Assembly (NCBI GenBank): GCA_004431415.1
Contig: QPMI01000174.1
Coordinates: forward strand, 115,209-179,208
Source: Cyanophora paradoxa
Taxonomy: Eukaryota > Glaucocystophyceae > Cyanophorales > Cyanophoraceae
Length of the DNA: 64,000 nt
Reading direction: 5' to 3'
Both the position numbers and the translations under genes were made by a program. Positions 31,053 through 42,307 of this stretch are shown in pieces. The notes beneath the pieces are model-generated. The model did no database searches. It saw nothing but the letters and a program-made list of their open reading frames with translations, and was not told the origin of the DNA. Each line of letters starts with the position of its first letter. Position 1 is the stretch's first letter.

Positions 31053-31517
31053 TCATTCCTGCCGCTGCTTCTTCGACTTCTGCTGCTGGGGGGCCGGCTG
31101 GCCGCCCTTCCGCCCCTTCTGCGGCTGGGGCCGCTTCTTCGTCTCGCCGTCGCTCTCCTCGTTCTCCTCGCCGAAGTTCTGCTCCAGCTTCTTGTCTGCG
31201 AAGGCAGGGCGTTCAATCTTCTTCGCGCTCCTCGCCGAACAGCTCTTCGTCGACTGCGCGGCCCGGCCTAAGCGCTGCGGCCCGGACCTAGCTCGCCCCA
31301 TGTCAATCGTACCTTCGACGCCCGCAGCGTTCGTCGCCGCCCGCTGCGAGGCGAGCATCGCCTCCAGCTTCTTCATCGTCGCGTCCCGGATCTCGGAGCA
31401 GCCTGCAACAACAGCCGCCATGGCCTCCTTGTGCGCGGCCGGCAAAGGCTCGGCGGGCGTCGAGGCAAACTCCAGCGACTCCCCGCCCGTCGAGAGAGTG
31501 CCCCGCACGACTGCCAT
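31053..31517 (-). CDS. Small charged protein, possibly GON7-like
   Basis: Start ATG 31517 (MAVVRGTLSTGGESLEF...). If the intron at about 31204-31310 (donor gtacga, acceptor ttcgcag) is removed, the product is about 115 residues: a short beta/helix N-terminal half (EAMAAVVAGCSEIRDATMKKLEAM), then an acidic patch (FGEENEESDGE) and a Lys/Gln-rich tail. Size, the single amphipathic helix and the acidic disordered tail recall GON7, the small fifth subunit of the KEOPS tRNA-modification complex, but sequence similarity is too weak to rely on. Without splicing the same frame also stays open to the stop at 31053-31055. Confidence 0.5.
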   Translation of the reverse strand: MAVVRGTLSTGGESLEFASTPAEPLPAAHKEAMAAVVAGCSEIRDATMKKLEAMLASQRAATNAAGVEGTIDMGRARSGPQRLGRAAQSTKSCSARSAKKIERPAFADKKLEQNFGEENEESDGETKKRPQPQKGRKGGQPAPQQQKSKKQRQE

Positions 31518-31688
31518 GCGCGCCCCAACACGCCGATCGCTTCTCGTGCGCTGTACCCCTCTTCAGCCCACCGACGCCACCGTCGTCGTCACACCGAGCA
31601 CTTCCCACTGCCATATCCTCTACGACACTACGGCAACGCACCTGCAGCGCACTACACACCCCACCTGAAAAAAGCCAAGGAGCCCAAC

Positions 31689-33342
31689 ATGGGGCTCGGC
31701 AGGCGAGCGTCCGTGGGCACGCTTGCGGGCTCAATTACGTCTACGCAAATTCCAAGGAGGCCAAGGCTCAACGACCTCGCTGAAGAGTTTGATCTCTCGT
31801 CGAAGTTGGTACGCAAAGCTAAGCGCTAAGAGCTAAATCACAGAGAGCTAACGCAGGAACCCACAGAAAACCCTCGAACTTCAGCGTGTGAAGCGGTGCG
31901 CCGGCTCGGTACTGCCCCTTGCACATCCCCCTTGCGCGCTGACCCGCTGGCCTTCCTGCAGCGTGCTCGTCGGCCAGTACGGTCTGCGGATGATCCGGTC
32001 GTGCTTCTCAATGCCCGCGCCGAACTTTGTCCTCGCAGACGACGCGGCGGCGCTGCGACATCAGGCGGCGGAGCTGCGGACGACGGTGAAGGTGGCCACG
32101 AAGGAGGACGGCCTCGCGCGGCAGGAGAGGGAGAAGAAGCGCGTGGAGCGCGACGAGGCGCAGCTGCGGCAGACGTTCCAGGCCGAGTGGGCCGAGAAGT
32201 TCCGGGAATTCGAGATGCAGTGCGAGCAGCGCCTGGAGGAGCTTAAGGCGCGCCGCCCGCATTCGCGCGGGGGGCTCGGCGCTTCACGCGGCGCCCCGCA
32301 GGAGTCGCAAGCGCGAGAGCGCGCGGAGGCCGAGCGGACAGTGGGGTCCCGGAGGATTGGCCCGCCCAAGTGCGCCGCCCAAGTCGCGGCCGCGCGGGCC
32401 GCCGCCGCCGCCGACGCGCGTTGCGCAGGTGGTCACCGCAGATCCTGGCGATGATCGACCTGGAGAAGAAGCTGGCGGACCAGCACTACTACGGGGAGGC
32501 CAAGGAGGTCCGCCGGCGCCTCGAGCTGGCCATGGAGGCCGAGGGCGCAAAGCACGAGGCGCGCGACAAAGGCCAGATCGAGCGCTTCTGGAGGCGCGCG
32601 CGCCTCCGCCCGCGCGCCGTCGCGCAGGCCCCTTCTCAGGCCCGGCGGCGCAGGAACCTGGACAAAAAGCACGAGGACGAGCAGAAGAACATGCTGCGGC
32701 GAAACCTCACCCTAAGGAAGAAGGTGCAGCCGCCGCCCCGCAATTCCCTTCGCTCTCTCCGACGGCCGACCCGTACCCGGCGCCCCTGCAGGTTGTCCAG
32801 GAGCGGGATTGGGCCCTGGAGCAGTGCGACCCGTCCCCGCCGGCGGCCCACCCCCCTCTCCCTCGCCCCCCCTCCCCCGCTGTCTCTTAGAACGCGGCCT
32901 GACGCCGGGGCCGCCCGCCCCGCAGGTTGGAGAAGCGCGTCGCGAGCATACGGCAGGTGGGCTCTCCACGCCTCGCCCTCGCCCTCGGAAACGCCGAGGC
33001 CGACGCCCGGGCGGGGCGGCAGGGCTTGGAGCACGTGCACAGGATCGAGGCGCAGGCGCTTGACAACGACATGCTGCGAGAGACGCTCGCCGCCGCGTGC
33101 GCCCCGCCTGAGCGCTTGAGTGTATGGGCATCGTCTGAGGCGGCCGTGCATGCAGTTCGCGGACGCGGACGCTGGCGGCGACGGCGCGCGCCGCGGGGAG
33201 CTCGAGGGGGGCCACGGGGAGCTCGAGGGGGGCCACGGGGAGCCTCTCCACGACCCTGCCCCGCCTCGGCACCCGGTAGCGCCAGCTCCTTGTGTGCCTT
33301 CAATTCCGTTTGGCAGACTAGATTTCAAACTTCAAGCTTGTA
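31689..33342 (+). CDS. Coiled-coil protein of unknown function
   Basis: A first exon from ATG 31689 (MGLGRRASVGTLAGS...LAEEFDLSSKL) joins an exon ending near 32249 that encodes a long charged helix: AALRHQAAELRTTVKVATK...REKKRVERDEAQLRQTFQ...FREFEMQCEQRLEEL. Later exons continue the coiled coil: ILAMIDLEKKLADQHYYGEAKEVRRRL, RRNLDKKHEDEQKNMLRR, VVQERDWALEQCD, RLEKRVASIRQV...LEHVHRIEAQALDNDML. The 3' end is uncertain; the last coding part holds a 21-nt repeat encoding GELEGGH, and two frames stop within 33340-33510. There are no enzyme motifs. The heptad-like, Glu/Arg-rich helices suggest a cytoskeletal, basal-body or flagellar role, which is only inference. Confidence 0.5.
33192..33246 (+). 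repeat. 21-bp minisatellite, 2.6 copies
   Basis: Unit CGGGGAGCTCGAGGGGGGCCA, repeated in tandem and in phase with codons, reads Gly-Glu-Leu-Glu-Gly-Gly-His in the likely frame of the coiled-coil gene. Confidence 0.8.
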
Positions 33343-33868
33343 AGTTTTCGAATGGAGCCCGGAGCGCACGTGATACGATACATCATATGCAAGAAAGCAC
33401 ACATCCGCTGTCCGGCGCATACATATGCATCCAGCAAGCATGCGCAATCAATTTGCAATATTGCATGCACGTATACGTAGTGAAGTCTGAAATAGCCGGG
33501 GGGTGAACGCCGTCAGGGTACAGGCTCACCGGAGCGCACAGCTTGAGCGCGCCTGATCTTCGGAGTCCGGCCGTTGCGCTTCAACGCCAGCGCGTCCGCC
33601 ACAACACCGGCTGTAATTTCCGGCGATACTAGCGAACACCTGTCAGGCGTTGACCGCAGGTCAGCCCCGGTCTTTTGAAACCCGCATCCCGTGGCAAGGT
33701 CCGTTGCGCCGTGCCGCTTCCACCAGCGACCCCGTCTTGTATCACTTGTTGTTTCCCTTTAGCGTTGACGGTCTCCCCTCCGCAGGTTGCCGGGCCCCCT
33801 CGGCGCGCGCCTTCACATCGGCCGGCACATCTGGCCGCCTGCCCCTCGCTCGGATTCGGATCAAGACG
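33343..33868. other. Short intergenic stretch
   Basis: Moderately AT-rich with TGCATGC/ATATGCAT-type palindromes at 33380-33480. Possible promoter or 5' UTR of the next gene; nothing else seen. Confidence 0.4.
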
Positions 33869-35845
33869 ATGACAGAGGTTGGATTTGCCCCTGCCGCCCC
33901 CGACGCGCCATCGCCGATGCGCTCGCGTGTGCGCAGGTCGCTTCAGTGGCGCCGCTGGAGCGCTGCTTCGATCACGCAGCTCTGTCCAACCCAAACAAAC
34001 ATAAGAAGACACAGTCCTTTGAAAACCCGGCGGCGAATTGGCGGCAAGTCAGCTTAGAGACCCTTTTCGCGGCCGCTGGCAATGCAATCATGGTAAGTTG
34101 TTCAATCCTTCGCGCGCAACAAGATGATCGCGCCTGACCGCCTTTGCACAGCCCGCACCGCCCCCGATCCCGGCGGCCGCCGTCCTGCACAACCTGAGCT
34201 CTTCTATTCTGGAGTGCCACGCATCTTGCGAGTTTCGCAAGGAGGTGATGTTCGGAGATCCGCAGCAGGGACCGGCCCAGGAAAATGGACCCTCGTCCTC
34301 GGCGTCCTCGGAGGCGGGAAGCGACCCGAACACGCCCCAGAAGAACCGCTTGAAGGCGCAGCACAGGCGGATCGCCAGCGAGCCGCCTCCATACTTCACG
34401 CAGAAGGTGATGGCCGCAGCTGCGTCCATCGCCGCGGCCACTGGCGGCCCGCCGGTTGCGGATTGCACGTCGAAGCCGCCGCCCTTCGCGCCGGCGATGC
34501 GCGCGGCGTTCGGTCTTCCCCCACCGATGTTCGACGGACTTCTCGGCCTTCCGCCGCCGTGGGGCATCTTCCCGCCGCAGCTCGTGCAGTGGGCGGAGAT
34601 CGCCTACTTCGCGGCCATCTCCCACCAGTTCCCCATGAAGGCCTCCGAGCAAGCGCCGCCGCCGCAGACGCCGCCGGTCGGCTGCAAGATGTCTCCCCGG
34701 CAGGCTCTCCACTCGAACCTCTCAATCGCGGATTTGATCCGCCAGGGCTTCTCCCTCGAGAGCGAGTCGGACGCCCCTCCCGTGCCGGAGCAGCCTGCTC
34801 CAGCAGCATCTGCGCCCGCCACTGCCCCGGCGGCGAATCCCGCGCCGGCCGCCTCGCCCGCCTTGGCGCCCGTCCCGGCCCCGGAGGCGCAGCCTGCCCA
34901 GACCCCCACCGAGGGTGACCGCCGAGGCTCCCTTAACCCATTCCTTTCTTCGTCCTCCGTGCAGCCTGCCGCGGCTTCGGCTCCCGGCGTCGCTGCGCGC
35001 GCCGTGCAGCCCGCGGAGCAGCAGCCGCCGCAGCCGCAGCCGCAGCCGGCCGCGACGCTGTCACCCACGCTGTCCGCCGCGCCGATGCCGACGTCGAACG
35101 CGTCCTCGCCTCTGGCGCGCAGCGGCTCCTCTTCCTCCACCGTCTCCGGCGCCTCGCTACCCTCGCTTGCCTCCGCCTCCTCTGCCTCGACCTCCACCTC
35201 GGCCGGCTCCGGTGGCGAGTCCGCCTCCCCCCTCCCCTCGCCCGCCGTGAAGCCGGCGCCGGCGCCGCCCGTGCCGGCGGCGACGGCGGCACCCGCACCC
35301 GCATCCGCGGCACTCTCGGCGCCGGCCGCGCCGGGGCAGGTGCAGATCCTGCGGCGGTCGGGCGCCCCTCCGGGGCTGTCGAGCCCCGGCATGCGGCGCG
35401 TGCAATCGGAGTGCGAGCTGTCGCGCGTGGACGAGGGCAGCGACGAGATGACCAGCTACATGTGCAAGGTGCCGGCGCCGATCTCTTTCTGACTGCCGCT
35501 GCGGCGCTGACGCGGTGCGCGCAGGTGGCTCCCGAGAAGGACCAGCTGGCGGCGATCGTGCAGCAGCAGCAGATGGAGCTCGAGCGCCGGAACAGCGAGC
35601 GCCAGCGCCGCCTGCGCGAGATCCTCGGGGCCTCCTCGCCCTCCTCGACACCCATCCCGCCTCCGTTCCTTATTCTGCCCCGTCCGACGGCCACCACGAG
35701 CCCGGCGCCCGTCTCCCCGGCGCCAGCGGCGGGCGGCGGCCTCGCCCCCCCGGCCGCGGAGGAGTCGAGCGCCAGCAGCTCGTCGAGCTCGCTGGCGGCT
35801 TCTCCAGTGAAGTCGTTCCACCGCCGCGGCTACTCCATGAGCTGA
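33869..35845 (+). CDS. Pro/Ala/Ser-rich low-complexity protein, unknown
   Basis: ATG 33869 begins MTE|VASVAPLERCFDHAAL after removal of a 58-nt intron (donor gttgga, acceptor gtgcgcag). A second intron (34091-34149) joins ...LFAAAGNAIM to PAPPPIPAAAVLHNLSSSI. The middle has an ordered-looking segment (FGLPPPMFDGLLGLPPPWGIF...WAEIAYFAAISHQFP) and a helix RQALHSNLSIADLIRQGFSLE. A Pro/Ala-then-Ser-rich disordered region follows (34760-35330), then MRRVQSECELSRVDEG. A last intron (donor gtgccg near 35469) leads to VAPEKDQLAAIVQQQQMELERRNSERQRRLREILG and stop TGA 35843-35845. Without that splice the frame stops at 35492. No known domain; probably a scaffold or regulatory protein. Confidence 0.5.
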
Positions 35846-36664
35846 CCAGCCGGCCCGTCCTCGCGACTGTTGCCCAACTCGAGCAACCTGTAAACTGCTG
35901 CTCGTAGGCCTCGCCAGGCGTGCCGTACCGTTTTTTTCCTTTGCTTTTCTTTTGCGAGAGGGTTTATCACCATGTGGCCAGAGCTTATCGAGATGTTGCC
36001 TGCATCCGCCTCTCCATTCCTTTTTCTTACCGTGATGATGTATTTCTTTATGCTCGTATTATGAAAACCGCACTCTTCCCAGCATGCCAGCATGCATGCG
36101 CATCCGGATCCGGCCACGGCTCGCGATCAAGCTGCACGCGTACGGTCGCGGGTTCTACTCCGGCATTGTCCTTTTTGGCGAGTCAAAGCGCCCTATAGCG
36201 CCAGCAAAGGTGCTTCGGCGTCTCAGCACTACCTCCGGTATTGCATCTATCTGCCACATCGTTTCTGCGACATCAGCTTCGCACGTGCCCGATTTGTACT
36301 GGCCGGCAACGTTCGGTCGGAGCGGCTGGTGTGCACGTGGGATCTTAGAGCCAGCTCCCGCGTAGATTCTCTCCGTTGTTCTCAAACTGCTTGATCCGCG
36401 CTGCACCTTTCCGCCTGTGCCAGCACGCCCTAGGTCGGATCGCGGCCTGGAAGTAGCTCCAGGCTCGCAACAGAGCGCATCTGCTTAGCATACCAGCCTT
36501 TACGTTACCGGCCTATCGCGGCAAGCGCGCATCAGTGGAGCAAGGAGGTCGGCGCGCCTACAGCGTCGCCGCTTACGGCCTTGCGGATGGAGGCAAGGAG
36601 ATCAAGCGGAACTTGTTATCAATAGCATCTCGCCGGCCCCGAGCCGGCGAGCGAGGATCCAGCT
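35846..36664. other. Intergenic region
   Basis: About 820 bp, close to balanced base composition, with T-rich and CATGC-repeat words near 36080. No convincing ORF, RNA gene or repeat was found. Confidence 0.4.
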
Positions 36665-38827
36665 ATGTCGATAGACAACCCAAGAACCGGCCTGGAAGTC
36701 GGCCCCTTCCGCCCTGCGTCCCCGCGCGCATAGCTAATGTGCGGGCCTTCCTGCAGTGGGTCGCGTCGGTGTTCTGGTTCTTGCAAATCGCCTGCGGATG
36801 CGTCTTCCTCATCCCGCAGGGTGCGCTTTGGCCTCCTTTCGCCCCTCCTTGCCTCCTTCCTTTGCCTTCCTTGGCCTTTCGTTCCTTGGCCTTCTTTTGC
36901 CTCCTTGGCCTCCTTGTGCCCTTCCGCAGCGGCGCGGCTTACGCCGCCGGCAGCTATGCTGAACAGGAAGAGACAGACGACCAGCGGCCTGAGCATGGTT
37001 ATGATCGCCATATGGCTCACGGGCCGGTGCACGTCGATCATGCAGCTTGTACGTGCCCTTGCACGCTTGCAGGGGTCCACGGGCTCGTGCACTGACCGTT
37101 GGGGATCCCCCAACAAGATGTACATGAGGCGGTTCCCGTGGGCGAACGCCGCCGGCTTCTACGAGCTCTTCATGACGATCTTCTTCATGATCAACTGCAT
37201 CTTCATTCTCCGGCAGTACTTCATCTACGACAGGTCCCGCCCGCCGCTCCCCTGCCTTCTGGTGGGGGGCTGACGAGGGCGCGGCGCGCAGCTCGCTGTC
37301 CAAGGGCAGGATAAAGCTCGCGCCCCTGTACATCGTGCTCTCTGCCGCGTGCCTCTCCAGCGGCATTTACTGCCTGATGATCGTGCGCCCCTCCCCCCTC
37401 CCTCCTCCCGGCGCCCTTCCTTTCCCTTCCTTTCTCGGGGGCGCTGAGGGCCCTCCTCCACCGTCCCAGGGAGTCGAGTTCACGGATTACGAGTGGGTGT
37501 ACCCCTACGTGGGCCTGTACCCCACCGTGGCCGTGGCGGCGGGCTACCTCATCCAGCTCATCGTCATCATGGGTGCGGGCCCCTTCGCCCCGCCGCGCGG
37601 CCGTTCCCGAAGGGCGCCGCAGTGCTGCGGAACGGCTCGGGCGTGAGCCGGCTCGGCGTCTCTATCGACACCGTCCGGACCCTCTGCGCCGTCCCGCAGG
37701 TCCGCCGGCGCCGCCGGGGCGCCGCACTGCCCGCTCGCCCGCCCGCCCGCCCGCTCACGTCCGCCCCAGTTCACGCTGTACTACTACGCGAACATCGCCA
37801 TGCAGTACCAGGGGACCGTCACGAGGTCCGCCCTGCTTCCCGCCGGCTTCCCCCGCGAAGCGCCCCGAGCTCGCAGCGCAGCTCGTTCGTGGCGCACGCG
37901 GCGGCGCTGACCTTCCAGGTCCTCGTGCTGCTCCTCACCTTCGCGTACCGCGGGCGCGAGATCCGCCGCAAGCGGAGGAAGGACGACCGGGAGGCCGGGG
38001 CCACCCAGTGGGCCGTGCGCCCCTCCCGCCCCGCCCCTCTCTTCCCCAGGGCTCATGCGGGGACGGCGCAGGTGCGGCGGCGGCGGAGGCCCCTCGCGAC
38101 GATCGCGCCGGCCTCGTCGGTGCCGGTGGGCGGGGCGGGCCCGATCCTGCCGCTGACGGCGGCGGCGAGCCTGCGGGCGGCGAACCCGCGGGCCTTCACG
38201 GACGTGCAAGGGCCGCGGCCGCCCTCGCCCTCGCACGTCCAGCCGCTCTTCAGGCGGGTGGTCAGCATGGGCAGCGTCGCCAACGCCGTCGCCGCCGGCC
38301 GCAGCCTCGTCGCCGGCGCCCTCGCCAACGCCCGCACCCGCATCAGCCAGGTGCCCGCCCTCGCCGGCCCCGCCGCGCCCCGCGCCCCGCGCTGACGGGG
38401 GCGGGCGGGACGGCAGGTGCGGAGGCAGCCGACGATCGAGGTGGAGGAGAGCCTGCCGGGGGCGGTCCAGTCGAAGGAGAAGCAGAGCCCGCAGACGGAC
38501 GAGGAGCGGCCCGACTTCGTCGCCGGGCGCGCCGCACGGGGCCTCATCCGCGATCCGAGCCCCGCGCGCGCGCCCCACTCGCGCTCGCCCTCCCCGCCCC
38601 CGGCCGTCCGCATGACCGGCGTCGTCGTCGCCCCTCCCGAGGAGGAGGCCCCGGCCGCAGAGTCGGTCCCGGAGCCCGGGCCGTCGGCCGCAGCGGCCCG
38701 CGCCCGCCCCAGCGGCGGCCTGCGCGCCAGCGAGGCCCGGCGGCCCCCGCCGCGCGGCGGCCCGCCCGAGCCGGGCGGGGCCGAGCTCGAGGCGCTGCCG
38801 GGGTCGGTCGCCGACGCCCCGGGCTGA
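36665..38827 (+). CDS. Polytopic membrane protein (about 6-7 TM), unknown
   Basis: ATG 36665 (MSIDNPRTGLE) followed by an intron, then hydrophobic exons: WVASVFWFLQIACGCVFLI; SMVMIAIWLTGR; FYELFMTIFFMINCIFILRQYFIYD; LAPLYIVLSAACLSSGIYCLMI; YEWVYPYVGLYPTVAVAAGYLIQLIVIM; FTLYYYANIAMQYQGTVT; and FVAHAAALTFQVLVLLLTFAYRGRE. The last is followed by the basic stop-transfer REIRRKRRKDDRE, which would place the C terminus in the cytosol. A long Pro/Arg/Ala-rich cytosolic tail (about 38071-38824) ends at TGA 38825-38827. Seven hydrophobic stretches suggest a receptor- or channel-like topology, but no family signature is recognised. Introns are short and C-rich. Confidence 0.55.
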
Positions 38828-39614
38828 CGCACCCTCCCTCTATCTAATACGTAACTGCCTAGCTTAATCGCCTATCGTTTAGTGCCTTCTCGTTAGTATG
38901 TTGTAATAGTTCTAGTAGTTGGTTATCTTATGGACTTCGTGGCTATTTCTTTCAATTGAACCTATCCGATAATTCTAACGTCCGACTCGGCGACCCACTG
39001 GGCCCAGCCAGTGCTCGCCGCACCATGCCCGCCGCCCGGCGCTCGTGGGCCCTTGGCCGCCCTCTTCTGCCCTGCGCCGCGGCGTGATTGGAACTTGTCA
39101 ATTGCCGCAGTGCAATTCGCAATCGCAAGTTGGGAGCACAGCGGCATGAGCATTTAGTCTCACGGCAACGCTCATCAGCATGCGCAGGGATTTGATTCGA
39201 ATTCAGACCGTCGGACGTCCGATATCGATATCCATCGCGACCGTCGGACTCGGGACGTCCGACTCGGGATCCGGAATATCACTGAGTCATGATATCGATC
39301 AATCCGATGATCCGATATCGATGCCATGATGATCCGGCCCGGAATCATTGAATCCGATGATCCGCATCCAAGCCAATGCCCGGGCCCAGGCCTCAGGCCC
39401 AGGCTCAGGGCCTCTCGCCGGCACCCGTCACGGCCTGGGCCGGCGCATGCGCAATTGGCATGCGCATGCGCTTTGATTTTCACTGATCATCCATTCAGAT
39501 AAGCGAACATCATGTGTCACGATCAAATGCACTGACTAAACGCATCAAATCGATGGGTGGATGCACACGCGGGGCACTACTTCCCCGCACTCGAATACCT
39601 GCACAACTCGGGAG
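38828..39614. other. Intergenic region with dense palindromes
   Basis: AT-rich 3' flank to about 38970, then from 39180 to 39480 a block in which short palindromes dominate (GATATCGATATC, GGACGTCC, GATCC, CATGCGCATGCG). No gene called. Confidence 0.5.
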
Positions 39615-41687
39615 TCATACCTGTCTAGGATTGCCCTGACAGATCCACGAAGCTTGAGCGGAAGCTAACGGTTGCGGATGCATCTGAAAACTGCACGGCC
39701 GCGGAGGCCACCCTACTGCTACTATAGCCAAGAGCGTGGCATGCGTGTCAAAAGTCGCGGCGCTTCGGGGCGCCCTTGCGGCGGGATGCGCCGCCCCCGG
39801 AGGGCGCCTCCGCCGCGCCGCCGTCGCTCGGGCTGCTGCCCTCGGCGGGCCCCGGCCCCGGCCCCTCCTCGGAGCCGCCGTCACCGCGGGCGCGCTTCGG
39901 GAGCGAGGCGGCGCGGCCGGTGAAGGCTCGCGGGGACGTGCCCCCGATAGGCCGGTGGAGGGCCGCCGCCGCGCCTCGCCAGGGTCTCCCTCGCTCAGCT
40001 CGCGGTCGGGGGATGGGACGGGCGAGCGGGCCGGGGGTGGACCGAGGAGGGGGGTGGGGGCCTGCTGGAGCTGGGGGCCGCTGGGCGGGGCGGGGGCGGA
40101 CTCGGCGAGGGGCATGGGGTAGGCGCGCGGGCTGCCGCCCTCCTCGTGGTTGCCGGGGAGGAAGGGGGAGCAGAAGACGACGGCGGCGGTGACGTCGTCG
40201 TGGATCATACGGCGGGCGGGGCCCGGGGGCAGCTGCCCGACCATGCTCAGGCTCAGCCCGATCCCGTCCGCCGCCGTCTCGATGCACTTCTCTACGAGGC
40301 GCGCCGCCGCCGCCGCCGCGCCGTGCCGCCGCCCGGCGGCTTCCTCGCCCGGGCGCTCGCGCTCGCGGCCGGCGCTGCGGGGGGGCGGGGGGGCCCAGGG
40401 GACGCAGTCGGCGACGATGCGGACGACCTCGTCGTTGGAGAGCTCCTCGTAGAGCCCGTCCGAGGCGAGCACGAAGAAGTCGCCGGGCCGCACCGTCGCG
40501 CACCGCACCTCCGGCTCGGCGCTGATGTACGAGCGCTCGGGCACGCTCCTCCGCAGCGCCTCGGGCACGAGCTCCGCCAGGCCGGCCTTGAGGTACGCGT
40601 CCCCGAAGGCGCGAGTCACGAGGAGCGTCCCCCTCACGCGCAGCGTCCCCTCCTCTGCGATGCTCGCCTCATCGGGCATCACCGGCTCGTTCGTCACTGT
40701 CGACAGCACCGCGCCCGCGTCGCCTGCGCGTGCCGACCCAATTCAGCGCCGGCGCGGCGGTAACGCGCGCCCGCGAGTGCCGGGGCGCACCGGAGCGCTT
40801 TATGACCGCGGCGATCTCCTCTCTGGAGCGGGTGTTGTGGTCGTTCGAGAGCACCTCGCACGTGTACTTGCTGCGGTCGTGGGGGTCTCTTCGCCCCAGA
40901 ACCGCCCTAGAGTCGCCCGCGTTCGCCACGTAGAGCTTGTCACCCCGTAGCAATGCCAACTGCAGAACCTATCAGAAGCGGAACCGGTGCGCGGGCAGGG
41001 CACGGCGCACGAGTCCGCATGATCCGACACCGATAACGTCCAGGATTGCTGGGCCCGGCGGCGTTCCTGCGGACTTCTCTACGAGTTCCTTGATCTACGC
41101 AGAGAGCGAGTCAGGCAATTAGACTGTATTGACCAGAGAGTTTGGTTGCTCGTGCGCTGACCTTCCTGTGGACGTGCTCCTCCAGATACAAACTGCGGCA
41201 GGGCAGTTATGTGATGGGCGAGCAGTCTTCTTGCATGCGCGCGCATCCGACAGGACGACGCACCTATCCGCTTCCAAGAAGGCCGCTGAGAGCGCGGCTT
41301 CTGGACTTTTGATCCCCTCCGGGGAATCCAGGTGCTTCCTGACAATCCCAAGGAGGTTTTTCTTCAAGAAAGAAGCCACAGAGGTGCCGCCGTGCCTGCA
41401 GGGCGGGTGTGAGAGGCACGTTGGCGCGTGATTTCGCTGACGGGCAGGGCGTCCGCCGGCTACGGAGGCGCGTCCAGGCAAGAAGCGCACCCATCGAAGA
41501 CTGCCCAGACGTGTGAGGGCCCGGCAGGGCTAGATCTCGACGCGTCCTCGTCCGCTGCGAAGGCATCCTCAATCGTCTCGTTCGCTGCAAGCTGCGCGAC
41601 GGCCCAGCGGCCGCTTCCGCACGAGTCCTCCACAATCTCCAGTGCTTCAAGAGCGCACGAATTGGCCCTCCTCTTCCTGGGCGGCAT
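39615..41687 (-). CDS. PP2C-type protein phosphatase
   Basis: Start ATG 41687 (MPPRKRRANSCALEALE...). Spliced exons show the PP2C motif series: ETIEDAFAAD, then VWAVFDG joined across an intron to HGGTSVASFLKKNL (the metal-binding DGHGG), KELVEKSAG, LALLRGDKLYVANAGDSRAVLG, VLSNDHNTRSREE, LLVTRAFGDAYLK, DFFVLASDGLYEELSNDEVV and MIHDDVTAAVVF (the last metal-binding Asp pair). These give the Mn/Mg-dependent Ser/Thr phosphatase core complete. The ED-x-F opening, long loops and late AFGD resemble the pyruvate-dehydrogenase-phosphatase branch, which is a tentative placement. A Pro/Arg/Ser-rich tail of about 150 residues follows. The position at the usual GSTA motif reads GSC-G-L, which is odd and may reflect a mis-set splice site. 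Confidence 0.8.
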
Positions 41688-42307
41688 CGATATCGGCGCA
41701 AGCTGCCAGCCAGGTCAGTGTACCCCCGCACACGAGGATAAATTAAAGGATAAGTACTAGTCGAAGTCAATCGCTCATCATTACGCGTACGATTTCACCC
41801 GGCCCGGCCGTCGTCGAAATTGTACGCGCGCGCGTGTGCATATATGCATGTGCAATTGCAAGCTTTAAGGCCCTGCACATGCAGCTGCAGCTGCAGCCTG
41901 CAGGATGATGCAGCCGCTGATCAATGAGCGCCAGTGCTAGCAGCTGCAGCCGCTGATCATGCGGGCCGGCGCTGCTCAGCGCCGCGGCGGCCTCGATGGA
42001 TATCGATGGCGCCGCGGCCGGCAGGCTGAGATGCATATGGATATCGATAGCGTGGTCCGATTCTAGTGAGATCCATCTCGCTGTAGCGCTGTCTTCGAAT
42101 TCAGCCTGTATTTGCGTCCAATTGCAAGGTGATCTCAGGCAGTTTTGCACTCGCAGATCTCTCAATTTGGACGCAAGGTAGGAGAAGCAGTGCAGGCTCG
42201 CCAGCCCCCGAACACGAGCAACTAGAACACGAAATCATCGTCTTAAATTCACTGCGAGGGGCCCGGCGGCCCGCCCTGCGCCGGCTGTGGAGGCGGGGCC
42301 CGCCGCT
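41688..42307. other. Intergenic region with palindromes
   Basis: 41860-42030 is built of CTGCAG, CAGCTG, TGATCA and GATATCGAT words. No RNA gene or ORF is supported. It separates the PP2C start from the BAR-SH3 stop. Confidence 0.45.
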
